Source: Mucilaginibacter geliditolerans (GTDB lineage: Bacteria; Bacteroidota; Bacteroidia; Sphingobacteriales; Sphingobacteriaceae). From it: DNA of 64,000 nt. The position numbers were made by a program, and so were the translations under genes. Positions 52,316 through 60,872 of the stretch are shown one piece after another (position 1 is the first letter of the stretch; every line of letters starts with the position of its first letter). Location of the stretch: positions 1,415,738-1,479,737 of the forward strand of contig NZ_JACHBY010000001.1 of NCBI RefSeq assembly GCF_014200495.1. Reading direction: 5' to 3'. A model generated the notes under the pieces. It worked only from the letters and a program-made list of their open reading frames with translations, did not search any database and was not told the origin of the DNA.

Positions 52316-53020
52316 ATGCATTCATTCGCCGATAAAATAATAAACTTCAACAAAAACCTACATTTTACAGGCACTTTACCCGAGGGCGTACATATCATGA
52401 ACCCTTTCCGCGAAAGCGAAACGGCCATGGCTTGCTCGCAGCTATTTTATAAAAAATATTATAACGATAACGACCCGCGGCATTTGATCTTAGGCATAAA
52501 CCCCGGCAGATTTGGTTCAGCCATGACGGGCGTATCATTTACCGATCCTAAAAGAATGAGTATACAATGCGAAATCCCTTTCAGCGGGCAAATGACGCAT
52601 GAGCCATCATCAGAATATGTTTATGATATGATAAAGGCCTATGGTGGCATTAAAGAGTTTTACCATCATTTTTATATCCATTCTATTTGTCCGCTGGGTT
52701 TTACGGTTACCGGGCCAAAGGGCAAGGAGGTAAATTATAATTATTACGACCGCCCCGATCTACAAAAAGCCGTATATCCGTTCATCATTGATAATCTGAA
52801 AAAGCAAATCGCCATGGGTTTTGAAACCGATGTATGCTTTTGTTTTGGAACAGGGAAAAACGAAGCATTTTTCAGGAAACTGAACAATGAAATGGGCTTT
52901 TTCAAGCAGATCATCGCGTTGGAGCACCCGCGGTATATTATGCAATACAAATCGAAAACAAAACAAGTTTATATTGATAAATACTTGCAGGCATTTCAAC
53001 AGGTTAATGCCATATTATGA
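52316..53020 (+). CDS. SMUG2-like uracil-DNA glycosylase family protein
   Basis: This 234-residue protein has the uracil-glycosylase-like motif L-I-L-G-I-N-P-G-R-F-G (about 57-67) and a following M-T-G-V-S-F-T-D segment. It has the expected size and H-P-R-Y-I near the C terminus. These features match the SMUG2/DUF4918 family of Bacteroidota glycosylases, which should remove damaged or deaminated bases. It follows ligD on the same strand after 89 bases and overlaps the DUF72 gene by four bases. Confidence 0.83.
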   Translation: MHSFADKIINFNKNLHFTGTLPEGVHIMNPFRESETAMACSQLFYKKYYNDNDPRHLILGINPGRFGSAMTGVSFTDPKRMSIQCEIPFSGQMTHEPSSEYVYDMIKAYGGIKEFYHHFYIHSICPLGFTVTGPKGKEVNYNYYDRPDLQKAVYPFIIDNLKKQIAMGFETDVCFCFGTGKNEAFFRKLNNEMGFFKQIIALEHPRYIMQYKSKTKQVYIDKYLQAFQQVNAIL

Positions 53021-53775
53021 GCAGCGCAGGCATATTTTATGGCGGTATAAGCGGCCTGCAGGTACCTATCCCCAAACGGGATTTCCCACCGGAATTTACC
53101 GACAAAAGCAGGCTGAACTTTTATGCCAGCCTGTTCAACAGTATTGAGATAAACAGTTCATTTTACAAATTACCACTGGCTAAAACCTTAGCCAAATGGG
53201 CATTGGATGTACCGGAAAATTTCAAATTCACCTATAAGCTTTGGCGCGATATCACCCATAATAAAGACTTACTTTTCAAGCCAGAAGATGTAGACCGCTT
53301 TATGCAGGTAATTAATCACGCCGACAACAAAAAAGGCTGTTTACTGGTGCAATTCCCACCGAGTATTACGGTTGCCTGCCGTGGTCAACTGGAATATTTA
53401 TTATCAGTTATCCGGAATATCGACCCAAATGAGGAATGGAAACTGGCAGTTGAGTTTCGGCACCGTTCATGGTATGATGATGGCGTTTACGAACTACTGC
53501 AAAAGTATAAGGCAAGCTTTGTAATACAGGATATGCCCGCCTCTGTTTCACCTTTAATAACTTTAGCTGATGATGTTGTGTACCTGCGTTTTCATGGGCC
53601 GAATGGTGGCTACCGGGGCAGCTATGCCGATGATTTTTTGTACGAGTACGCACAGTATACAAAAGAATGGCTGGCAGAAGGTAAAGATGTTTATGCCTAT
53701 TTTAATAATACCATGGGCGATGCTATAAATAACCTTATTACGCTGAAAAGCTTTCTTGAGCCTGAAGAGCTATAA
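53017..53775 (+). CDS. DUF72 (YecE-like) protein
   Basis: This 252-residue TIM-barrel protein has the DUF72 hallmarks: F-Y-G-G-I-S-G-L start, I-E-I-N-S-S-F-Y, F-K-F-T-Y-K-L-W, V-E-F-R-H-R-S-W and Y-L-R-F-H-G-P-N-G. The biochemical role is unknown. The family is often found near DNA repair genes. The start overlaps the glycosylase gene by four bases, and a strong terminator follows the stop. Confidence 0.92.
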   Translation: MSSAGIFYGGISGLQVPIPKRDFPPEFTDKSRLNFYASLFNSIEINSSFYKLPLAKTLAKWALDVPENFKFTYKLWRDITHNKDLLFKPEDVDRFMQVINHADNKKGCLLVQFPPSITVACRGQLEYLLSVIRNIDPNEEWKLAVEFRHRSWYDDGVYELLQKYKASFVIQDMPASVSPLITLADDVVYLRFHGPNGGYRGSYADDFLYEYAQYTKEWLAEGKDVYAYFNNTMGDAINNLITLKSFLEPEEL

Positions 53776-53820
53776 ATAACAAAGCAGGATACGCGTGTAC
53801 GTCTATCCTGCTTTGTTATT
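53775..53820. terminator. bidirectional terminator
   Basis: A 17-bp perfect inverted repeat (53775-53791 with 53804-53820) has an AAAGCAGGATA core and A/T-rich ends. It lies between the DUF72 gene and the convergent KGG gene and starts at the DUF72 stop codon. Confidence 0.85.
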
Positions 53821-53829
53821 GGCAATTAA

Positions 53830-54015
53830 TTAGTGTCTGCTGTTGTTTGAATTTCCGCCTGAATGTGAGGCCTTCCCGCCTTTGCTCGCCATTTCGCGTT
53901 GTTTGTTTTCGTCCATGTTTGCAGAATTCCCTGAATTGTTGCTGCCTGGCCTGTTCTGGCTGTTCTGGTTTGACTTATTGTCGCTACCTGAATGGTTTTT
54001 TTGATTAGTTGCCAT
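53830..54015 (-). CDS. small KGG-motif stress protein
   Basis: This 61-residue, very hydrophilic protein is rich in Asn, Ser, Gly and Gln. The C-terminal M-A-S-K-G-G-K-A-S-H-S-G-G is the KGG motif of stress-induced GsiB-like proteins. It is probably disordered and protective under desiccation or osmotic stress. It is followed by a shared terminator. Confidence 0.8.
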   Translation of the reverse strand: MATNQKNHSGSDNKSNQNSQNRPGSNNSGNSANMDENKQREMASKGGKASHSGGNSNNSRH

Positions 54016-54522
54016 TTTGATAATTTTATAATTTACAATTTGTTAACTGCTCAATAAATATTAATAAACGTGCCCTAAAATTACCAACACAATAAAACGA
54101 CTGATTTATAATCACTTACAAACAATAATAATTTAATTAACCTAAAGGCAAAGTTTTAGCTAAAAAGGAAAGTGTCCCCACAGCGAAACAAAAGTGTACA
54201 CTATAGCCAATAAACGTTTAAACGGGTATTAAGTCGGCTAAGTCTTTAATTGGCAGCTCGCATCATCCTCGAAATAATACCCCACCACCAGAAATATTTT
54301 CCGGACTGATAATAAATACACATCCATATATAAACACAAAAAAATACGTGCTTTTATATATTATTACGACCTAAATACGCTACAGAAATTATGTTTTACA
54401 TAGCCGTATTTTTACCTGTAAACTATATAATACCTATAAATATTGATTTATCGGCGCGGTACAACAACGTGGAATAATTTTGGATTAGATTAAGCACACA
54501 TACTATTAAAACATTAAAAGCC
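54016..54522. other. AT-rich gene-free region
   Basis: About 507 bases lie between divergent small genes. I see no credible open frame, RNA gene or palindrome longer than 9 bp. TAATTTTG at 54475-54482 fits a -7 element for the gene at 54523 but lacks a proper -33 partner. The region probably holds promoters of the KGG gene and the membrane peptide gene. Confidence 0.5.
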
Positions 54523-54669
54523 ATGACAAACATTTTATACCTCATTGCCGTAATCCTTGTAATATGCTGGGCTATCGGATACTTCGCTTATTCCGCAGGT
54601 GGTATTATCCACGTATTGTTAGTCATAGCTATTATAGCTTTAATCCTTGGAGTTATCCGTAGAGCCTGA
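54523..54669 (+). CDS. lmo0937 family small membrane protein
   Basis: This 48-residue protein is almost entirely hydrophobic with two short helices (about 3-22 and 26-44) and a basic R-R-A end. The I-L-V-I-C-W-A-I-G-Y-F pattern is typical of the lmo0937/DUF5670 family of stress-linked small membrane proteins. It is followed by a strong terminator and has a long AT-rich leader. Confidence 0.85.
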   Translation: MTNILYLIAVILVICWAIGYFAYSAGGIIHVLLVIAIIALILGVIRRA

Positions 54670-54692
54670 TAAAAACACAATTAAATATTTAT

Positions 54693-54726
54693 GCCGGTCA
54701 GAAATAATACCTGACCGGCTTTTTTT
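54693..54726 (+). terminator. Rho-independent terminator
   Basis: A GCCGGTCAG/CTGACCGGC nine-bp stem with a nine-base loop is followed by a run of seven T, 24 bases after the lmo0937-family gene. Confidence 0.93.
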
Positions 54727-54844
54727 GCTGTTTTTTTCTCCATTTCTTTTGCATTAAACTATATTTATCCTTAATCCAAATGGCCGGTTTAAAAGGCCTA
54801 TGGAGCAGAATTATTTGATATTCTGAAAGCCTGAGCAATAGTCT

Positions 54845-56101
54845 ATGGAAAATTATACCGTCGTCCTTATTATTCTGGGTATCATGATCGGCCTGTCTGC
54901 AATGGCTGATAAAATAAAGCTACCCTATCCTATTTTACTAATTGTAGCAGGTATCGCTATAGGATTTATCCCTCAGCTGCCAAACATAGTACTAAACCCT
55001 GAAATTGTTTTCCTGCTATTTTTACCACCCTTATTGTATGATGCTGCGTTTAACATTTCCTTTAACGAGTTTAAAACCAACATGAACACCATTAGTACAC
55101 TGGCAATTACACTGGTGTTTATAACAGCTACCGGCATAGCTGTTTTTGCCCATTATTTTATACCGGGTATGAGCTGGCCGCTTTCATTTGTACTGGGTGC
55201 CATATTATCAGCAACTGATAGCGTAGCTGCCATGAGCATTACCAAAGGCTTAGGGCTGCAACATAAAACCATTACCATATTGGAGGGTGAAAGCCTGGTA
55301 AATGATGCCTCGGCATTAATAGCCTACCGTTTTGCTGTTGCCGCGGTAACGGGTGCTGCCTTTATATGGTGGAAAGCCTCGCTGCAATTTTTTATACTGA
55401 TGGGAGGTGGTGCATTAGTTGGTTGGGTGATGGGTAATTTACTAACCTATATCATTAATAAAGTTAAAGACAATCACATGGTAACCATCAGTTTTTTATT
55501 GCTGATGCCCTTTGTAACTTATTTAATAGCTGAAGATCTTGATGTATCAGGTGTTATCTCGGTAGTAATATTAGGACTCATTATTGCCCGTTTTAAAAAC
55601 AAGGATACTTCCAGCGATCTCAAGAAAGAGGCGCGGTCTATCTGGGATATTATCGTATTCTTATTAAACGGTTTGATCTTTATCCTGATCGGGCTTCAAT
55701 TGCCTTATGTAATAAAAAACCTCAGCAACAACCAGCTAATACCCGATATAGGTTATGGATTTATTATAACACTTATTGCTCTCGTATTACGCATGATACG
55801 TGTTTTTTTACAGAGAATAAACCTGCAAAGGGCTTTTCAAAAAGGCAAGGGAAAAATAACCGAAGATGCTTTGCTCGATTTTAAGAATAGCCTCATCATT
55901 AGCTGGTCAGGCATGCGGGGAATAGTATCACTGGCAATAGCCATTGGTTTACCTTTAACCCTGACAGATGGCAGCCCCTTCCCAAAACGAAATGCCATTA
56001 TCCTTATTTCTATTATTGTAGTACTCTTCACGCTCATAGGGCAGGGACTTAGTTTACCATGGTTGGTAAAACGCCTCAAAATTGATAAAAACAACAGGTA
56101 A
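54845..56101 (+). CDS. Na+/H+ antiporter, CPA1 family
   Basis: This 418-residue transporter has about 12 transmembrane helices. Family motifs are visible: L-F-L-P-P-L-L-Y-D-A-A-F, then A-T-D-S-V-A-A (ion-binding Asp, where A-T-D-P is usual), then E-G-E-S-L-V-N-D-A-S and W-S-G-M-R-G-I-V-S-L-A. It should exchange sodium or potassium for protons. It ends without the long cytoplasmic tail of many relatives. Confidence 0.93.
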   Translation: MENYTVVLIILGIMIGLSAMADKIKLPYPILLIVAGIAIGFIPQLPNIVLNPEIVFLLFLPPLLYDAAFNISFNEFKTNMNTISTLAITLVFITATGIAVFAHYFIPGMSWPLSFVLGAILSATDSVAAMSITKGLGLQHKTITILEGESLVNDASALIAYRFAVAAVTGAAFIWWKASLQFFILMGGGALVGWVMGNLLTYIINKVKDNHMVTISFLLLMPFVTYLIAEDLDVSGVISVVILGLIIARFKNKDTSSDLKKEARSIWDIIVFLLNGLIFILIGLQLPYVIKNLSNNQLIPDIGYGFIITLIALVLRMIRVFLQRINLQRAFQKGKGKITEDALLDFKNSLIISWSGMRGIVSLAIAIGLPLTLTDGSPFPKRNAIILISIIVVLFTLIGQGLSLPWLVKRLKIDKNNR

Positions 56102-56161
56102 CAAAATATTTATTCCCGTGTCTAAATAAACATATCAATAGTTGATATTAAATTAAAAACA

Positions 56162-56911
56162 ATGGATAGATTAAAAAATAAAATAGCACTTATTACAGGT
56201 GGCAGCAGTGGTATAGGCTTAGCTACCGCAAAATTAATGATAGCCGAAGGCGCCAAAGTTGCAATAGTTGGCCGCGGGGCACAAAAGCTAGAGGCAGCAG
56301 CAAAACAACTGAACGGCAATGTGCTTACCATTAGCGCCGATGCTGCATCAGTTGCGGGGATTGAAACTATAGTTGAAATAATAGCAGCAGCATACGGGCA
56401 TATTGATATTCTTTTTGCCAATGCTGGCATGTCAGAGTGGCCGCCGGTATTAGAAACCGATGAACATTTTTTTGATGAAATAATAGACATTAACGTGAAG
56501 GGCGTATTCTTCCTTTTTACAAAGGCATTTCCTTTATTGGCAGATCATGCATCGGTTATTTTAACAAGTTCCGTTGCTCACAGCAAAGGCCGACCCGGCG
56601 ATCCGCTCTATTCAATGACCAAAGCCGCTGTCAGAAGCTTTGGCCGCACATTGGCTTTGGATGAAGAAGTATTAGCCAGGAAGATACGCGTTAATACCTT
56701 AAGTCCCGGTACCATACAAACCCCACTAACCAAACAGGATTCACCTGAAATGGAGTAAGCTATTGAGGAATATATACAGGCAACCGTGCCCATGCAACGC
56801 TGGGGACAGGCAGATGAAGTAGCCAAAGCAGTTTTATTTTTAGCATCTGATGACTCTTCATACTTAACCGGGGGTGAAATATTGGTTGATGGCGGATTAG
56901 CGCAGATATAG
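56162..56911 (+). pseudogene. short-chain dehydrogenase interrupted by a nonsense codon
   Basis: This is a complete SDR frame of 249 residues interrupted only by an in-frame TAA at 56756-56758. The first part has G-G-S-S-G-I-G, N-A-G, S-S-V-A and Tyr-x3-Lys as Y-S-M-T-K. The part after the stop has [12 protein letters not shown] and [13 protein letters not shown], both normal for the family. Translation would lose the C-terminal 50 residues. It is a recent pseudogene, an assembly or sequencing error, or, less likely, a read-through case. Confidence 0.85.
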
Positions 56912-57062
56912 TTAGCGCACAACAATACTTCAAAAAGCCTTGAGAACGCAAATCTGTTCCATTTTTGAATTTGCAACACACTAAAGGTTAAAACACAGCT
57001 TTGCCGATTGCTTTACGCTTAATTTCACATAGTTTTTAACAGATTCACCTAGTCTCACATCT

Positions 57063-57866
57063 ATGTACCACAAAAAAGCACTCAAAAATTTACTGGCTGT
57101 ATTCATATTATTGGTTTGCTCTGCAAAATTATATGCGCAGGATGATGCGGCCGAATTGGCTAAAAAATTGGCCAACCCTGTAGGCAGCCTTATCAGCGTA
57201 CCTTTTCAAATTAACACCGATTATGGTATTGGCCCCTTAGATGGCAGCCGGAATATTGTTAATTTTCAACCGGTAGTTCCAATCGTTCTTAGTAAAAATC
57301 TGAACCTGATCACCCGTATGGTATTGCCTATTATTACTCAATATAATATTACCGGTGTTGGGCAACAGCAAAGCGGCTTAGGTGATGCTTTAGTAAGCGC
57401 CTTTTTTAGTCCCACTACAAGCGGCATTACCTGGGGAGCAGGTCCGGCATTGTCTATTCCCACTGGCACAAACGATGCTTTTGCCAGTAAAAAATTGGGC
57501 GTGGGCCCCACAATAGTAGCGCTAAAGCAAACTAACGGATTAACCATTGGCGTACTGGCAAATCAAATATGGAGCATTGCAGGCAGCGGCAGTACACCAA
57601 GCGTTAGCCAGGCATTTATACAGCCCTTTATAACCTATAACTGGAAAACCGGCGCAGGCTTAGGCGGCACATTGGAGTGGACTCAAAACTGGAAAGCAAA
57701 TACCACCACCATGTACCTGGTACCAACCGTTAGTGGTATCACCAGCTTGGGCGGCCAAAAGGTACAACTGGGTGTTGGCCCGCGTTTCAACATAGCAACA
57801 GTTGACGGCGGCCGTGCCGATTTGGGCTGGCGCGCCATTGTATCATTCATATTCCCGAAAAAATAG
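57063..57866 (+). CDS. outer-membrane beta-barrel protein (Phenol_MetA_deg-like)
   Basis: This 267-residue protein has a signal peptide (1-25, L-Y-A-Q end). The mature part is beta-strand-rich, with P-F-Q-I-N-T-D-Y-G-I-G at the start and G-L-G-D-A-L-V-S-A-F-F-S-P in the middle. It has repeated L-T-I-G-V-L-A-N-Q-I-W type strands and a final S-F-I-F-P. This matches proteins often labelled transporter or MetA-pathway degradation protein. It is likely a barrel in the outer membrane; the substrate is unknown. Confidence 0.83.
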   Translation: MYHKKALKNLLAVFILLVCSAKLYAQDDAAELAKKLANPVGSLISVPFQINTDYGIGPLDGSRNIVNFQPVVPIVLSKNLNLITRMVLPIITQYNITGVGQQQSGLGDALVSAFFSPTTSGITWGAGPALSIPTGTNDAFASKKLGVGPTIVALKQTNGLTIGVLANQIWSIAGSGSTPSVSQAFIQPFITYNWKTGAGLGGTLEWTQNWKANTTTMYLVPTVSGITSLGGQKVQLGVGPRFNIATVDGGRADLGWRAIVSFIFPKK

Positions 57867-57910
57867 AACTATAACGTTTCAATAAGGTAACTAAAGCATA
57901 CTGTCTGTTT

Positions 57911-57982
57911 TTCTTTGTGAAAATTTTCGTGTCCTTTGTGGTTAATATTGCCACATAGAACACAAAGATTTTCACAAAGAGC
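57911..57982. repeat. imperfect long inverted repeat
   Basis: Bases 57911-57941 and 57951-57982 are near complements (CTTTGTGAAAATTTTCGTGT with matching ACACAAAGATTTTCACAAAG, few mismatches), with a nine-base loop. It looks like the dispersed repeat seen in many Bacteroidota intergenic regions. It lies between two plus-strand genes. Confidence 0.75.
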
Positions 57983-58028
57983 ACTAAGAGCAGATAAAAG
58001 ATTACTTTTATTGTAAACTTAGATCGTA

Positions 58029-58817
58029 ATGCAGGCGCAAACCATTGATGAGGTTATCAGTCAGATGGAGGCTATCATCAGCCATTCTATCAAATCAAAC
58101 AGCAGAGCGGGTTACTTTGCCGCCTTGTATTATAAAGTAACCTGCCGGGTTAAACAAGGCATACAGGCCGGCGAGTTTGAGAATGGCCAGCGAATGGAGC
58201 ACTTTGATGTAACATTTGCTAACCGTTATCTTGCTGCTTATGATCAATGGATCAACAAAACCCCGGTAACATCACTATCATGGAAAATTGCTTTTGACGA
58301 GCTGGAGAAACCCACAGTTTTGGTTTTGCAGCATTTGTTATTAGGTATGAATGCACATATCAACCTTGATTTGGGTGTAGCCGTGGTTGAACTGGCAATA
58401 GCCCAAAATCAGCCTTTGGAAACCATGCATAATGATTTCAATACCATTAATACCATACTGGCGGCTTTAACTTACCAGGTGATCAATGAGCTTGATCAGG
58501 TTTCGCCGCTATTATCGCTTGCTGGTTTACATTCCAAAAACGATTCGCTGTTCATACAATTTGCCATGAATAATGCCCGTGATGGCGCCTGGTGCTTTGC
58601 AGAAGAATTGGCATTAAAAACAGGTACGGATTATTCAGCATTGATTGTTCAGCGTGATAAGGATATCTATGACCTGGGCGGCGGAATTGTAAATGTTGGC
58701 GGCTTTTTAAAATTCACCATCTTTATTATTTATCTGTTTGGCGACAAAAATCCGGCAAGGATAATTGAAGTGATGAACACCTATAAAAAGGCCTATTTGA
58801 AAGTCCAAAAATCTTAG
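58029..58817 (+). CDS. DUF5995 family protein
   Basis: This 262-residue soluble, largely helical protein contains the DUF5995 features: R-A-G-Y-F-A-A-L-Y-Y-K-V-T, then R-M-E-H-F-D-V-x-F-A-N-R-Y-L, then L-L-L-G-M-N-A-H-I-N-L-D-L. The conserved His/Asn/Asp pattern hints at a metal site. The function is unknown. The next gene starts 11 bases after its stop, so both are probably one operon. Confidence 0.88.
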   Translation: MQAQTIDEVISQMEAIISHSIKSNSRAGYFAALYYKVTCRVKQGIQAGEFENGQRMEHFDVTFANRYLAAYDQWINKTPVTSLSWKIAFDELEKPTVLVLQHLLLGMNAHINLDLGVAVVELAIAQNQPLETMHNDFNTINTILAALTYQVINELDQVSPLLSLAGLHSKNDSLFIQFAMNNARDGAWCFAEELALKTGTDYSALIVQRDKDIYDLGGGIVNVGGFLKFTIFIIYLFGDKNPARIIEVMNTYKKAYLKVQKS

Positions 58818-58828
58818 TGCCATAACAA

Positions 58829-59884
58829 ATGACCGAAGGTGATATACTCCAATGCCGTTTAAGCAGCCATCTTATTACCGATAGTAAGCTGGATAGCGCC
58901 GAAAAAGTGGCAAATTGGATGGGAGCTATACAGGCGCAGGATTATGGACAGGCAAAATATGCGATTGGCTGCCGCACAAGCAATCTCCGAAACGCTGATA
59001 TTGAAAAAGCAATCATCTACAAAAAAATAGTACGCATCTGGGCATTGCGCGGCACATTGCATATTCTGGCTGCAGCGGATGTATATTGGATATTATCAGC
59101 AGTTACGCCGGTATTGCTCTCACGCTATCAACCACAATTTAAAAGGTTGGGTTTGGCCGATGAGGATTTCACAAGGATACATAAATGCATTGTCCAGCTT
59201 TTGCAGGGTGGTAAGCAACTTACCCGTAAAGAACTTTTTGCTGGCCTTGAGCAAAACGATATCAGTACAGCGGGATTACGGGGCGCTTTGCTATTATATA
59301 AAGCAGGCTGGCTGGGCATGATTTGTCTGGGGCCGCAACGCGGTAAACAGGACACCTACACCTTGCTTGAAGAATGGCTGCCGAAACCACCACCCATAAC
59401 AAGGGATGAAGCGTTAATAAAGCTCATACAAGTATATTTACAGAGCCACGGCCCCGCAACATTGCAGGATTTTATTGCATGGAGCGGGTTAAGTATTACG
59501 GAAAGTCGCGCGGGATTTGAGCAGATCCGCGAAACGTTTACAAAAATTGAATTGAATGGCCAACCCTATTGGATGACAAGCAACTGTCCTGCCAATGATA
59601 AATCATCAAGCGGCATTCACTTATTGGCTGGCTTTGATGAATATCTGCTGGGTTATAAAGACAGGACACTTATACTTGATGCTGTAAATGCCGGTAAGGT
59701 AATTTTACAGAACGGGATATTTAAACCCACTATAATTAAAAACGGCAAAGTAATAGGAACCTGGAACCGTGTGATCAATAAAAACAAGCTGAATATTACA
59801 ACAGAATTGTTTGATAAAACAGATCAACAAACAGACCTCTCAGCCGAAATTGAGCGGTACACTTCATTTATGAATCTCTCATAA
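58829..59884 (+). CDS. winged-helix DNA-binding domain protein (YcaQ/AlkX-related)
   Basis: This 351-residue protein belongs to the winged-helix (HTH_42) family. It has A-Q-D-Y-G-Q-A-K-Y-A near the N terminus, R-I-W-A-L-R-G-T-L-H-I-L, and a later L-L-A-G-F-D-E-Y-L-L-G-Y-K-D-R segment. Relatives include glycosylases that open interstrand crosslinks. The Q-D-Y segment corresponds to the Q-x-D/Q-x-Q active-site region, so activity cannot be told. It is cotranscribed with DUF5995. Confidence 0.86.
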   Translation: MTEGDILQCRLSSHLITDSKLDSAEKVANWMGAIQAQDYGQAKYAIGCRTSNLRNADIEKAIIYKKIVRIWALRGTLHILAAADVYWILSAVTPVLLSRYQPQFKRLGLADEDFTRIHKCIVQLLQGGKQLTRKELFAGLEQNDISTAGLRGALLLYKAGWLGMICLGPQRGKQDTYTLLEEWLPKPPPITRDEALIKLIQVYLQSHGPATLQDFIAWSGLSITESRAGFEQIRETFTKIELNGQPYWMTSNCPANDKSSSGIHLLAGFDEYLLGYKDRTLILDAVNAGKVILQNGIFKPTIIKNGKVIGTWNRVINKNKLNITTELFDKTDQQTDLSAEIERYTSFMNLS

Positions 59885-59888
59885 TAAT

Positions 59889-59922
59889 AAAGGGCAGGTA
59901 ACGAAATACGTACCCACCCTTT
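59889..59922. terminator. shared terminator candidate
   Basis: AAAGGGCAGGT pairs with ACCCACCCTTT, with two mismatches, over a 12-base loop, between convergent genes. It is moderate support for a terminator. Confidence 0.55.
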
Positions 59923-59942
59923 GTAATGTTAAAGCTATCGTC

Positions 59943-60500
59943 TTATTTAACCCATTCTTCCACCGTAAGCACATCCGTCTGGCGCGGGAAAACTTTGGTG
60001 GTCAATACTCTGTGTACTTCTTCATCGCCATCGGCACAGCAATCGGATAATACGGTGATACGATAATCTTTATCAGCAGCTTCGCGCACGGTTGATAATA
60101 TAGCTCCGCTGGTAGCAACACCGCTAAGCACCATGTGCTGAATACCCTGCGCCCTTAAAACCACTTCCAGATCGTTACCTGTAAAAGCGCTTACACGGCG
60201 TTTTATCATAGTAACCTCGCCTTCCAATGGCTCCAGTTCGGGAAGAACTTTTGCAAATTCGGCCATATCCATGCTTGCAAACCTTTCCTTGCCTGCGCCA
60301 AAGCTTTTGTTGTTCAAACTAACTTCGGGCGCTCCCGGCCTGAAACCTACCGTTACATAAATAACGGGAATCTTCTTTTCGCGTGCGTTAGCTATCGCCT
60401 TTGCAGTATTGGCAATAAGAGCCCCGGTATCCGGCAGCATGCCCATTATACCAACCTGCAGATCGATTACTAAAAGAGCAGTATTTTGTGTCTGTTCCAT
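59943..60500 (-). CDS. isochorismatase-family protein lacking the usual Cys
   Basis: This 185-residue protein has the family's L-V-I-D-L-Q-V-G Asp and a candidate Lys in M-I-K-R-R-V-S-A-F. The loop reads G-V-A-T-S-G-A-I-L-S-T, where the catalytic Cys of hydrolytic members is replaced by Ala. Similar variants exist in bacteria, and their reaction is not defined. A C-terminal D-C-C-A-D-G-D-E follows. It is first of three minus-strand genes in the same direction, 26 bases from a small membrane protein gene. Confidence 0.9.
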   Translation of the reverse strand: MEQTQNTALLVIDLQVGIMGMLPDTGALIANTAKAIANAREKKIPVIYVTVGFRPGAPEVSLNNKSFGAGKERFASMDMAEFAKVLPELEPLEGEVTMIKRRVSAFTGNDLEVVLRAQGIQHMVLSGVATSGAILSTVREAADKDYRITVLSDCCADGDEEVHRVLTTKVFPRQTDVLTVEEWVK

Positions 60501-60526
60501 TTTTTTTATGATGATTATTTTTGATT

Positions 60527-60835
60527 TTATATTTTATCCTTGTTCACAAAGTTTTTTGCACACACAATGCTCAGGAATACTACGCCTGCAAAAAACACGA
60601 TTAATGACAGGTTATTATCTTCAGAAATCTTGCTTGTTCTGAAAAGTAAAAAGCCTACCACCAAATTAAACAGGCCCCATACCACATTTACCATTGGGGT
60701 TGACAAGCCTTTACCTGGTGGCTTTGCAAAAGGCGTTGGAAACGCATCGCCCGAAACACCCTTTACAAAATGCGGCACAAAGTTGGCCAGGAATGCACCT
60801 GCCCAAAAACCAGCGAAATAATTATACCATTCCAT
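60527..60835 (-). CDS. small membrane protein of unknown function
   Basis: This 102-residue protein has an N-terminal hydrophobic stretch (Y-F-A-G-F-W-A-G-A-F-L-A-N-F) and two further helices (about 48-66 and 76-94). Between them lies a Pro/Gly-rich loop with G-D-A-F-P-T-P-F-A-K-P. No family is known to me. It sits between the isochorismatase-like gene and the MFS gene on the same strand. Confidence 0.75.
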   Translation of the reverse strand: MEWYNYFAGFWAGAFLANFVPHFVKGVSGDAFPTPFAKPPGKGLSTPMVNVVWGLFNLVVGFLLFRTSKISEDNNLSLIVFFAGVVFLSIVCAKNFVNKDKI

Positions 60836-60872
60836 AATAAATAATTTTAAAGGTTATATGATTTTGTGTTAA

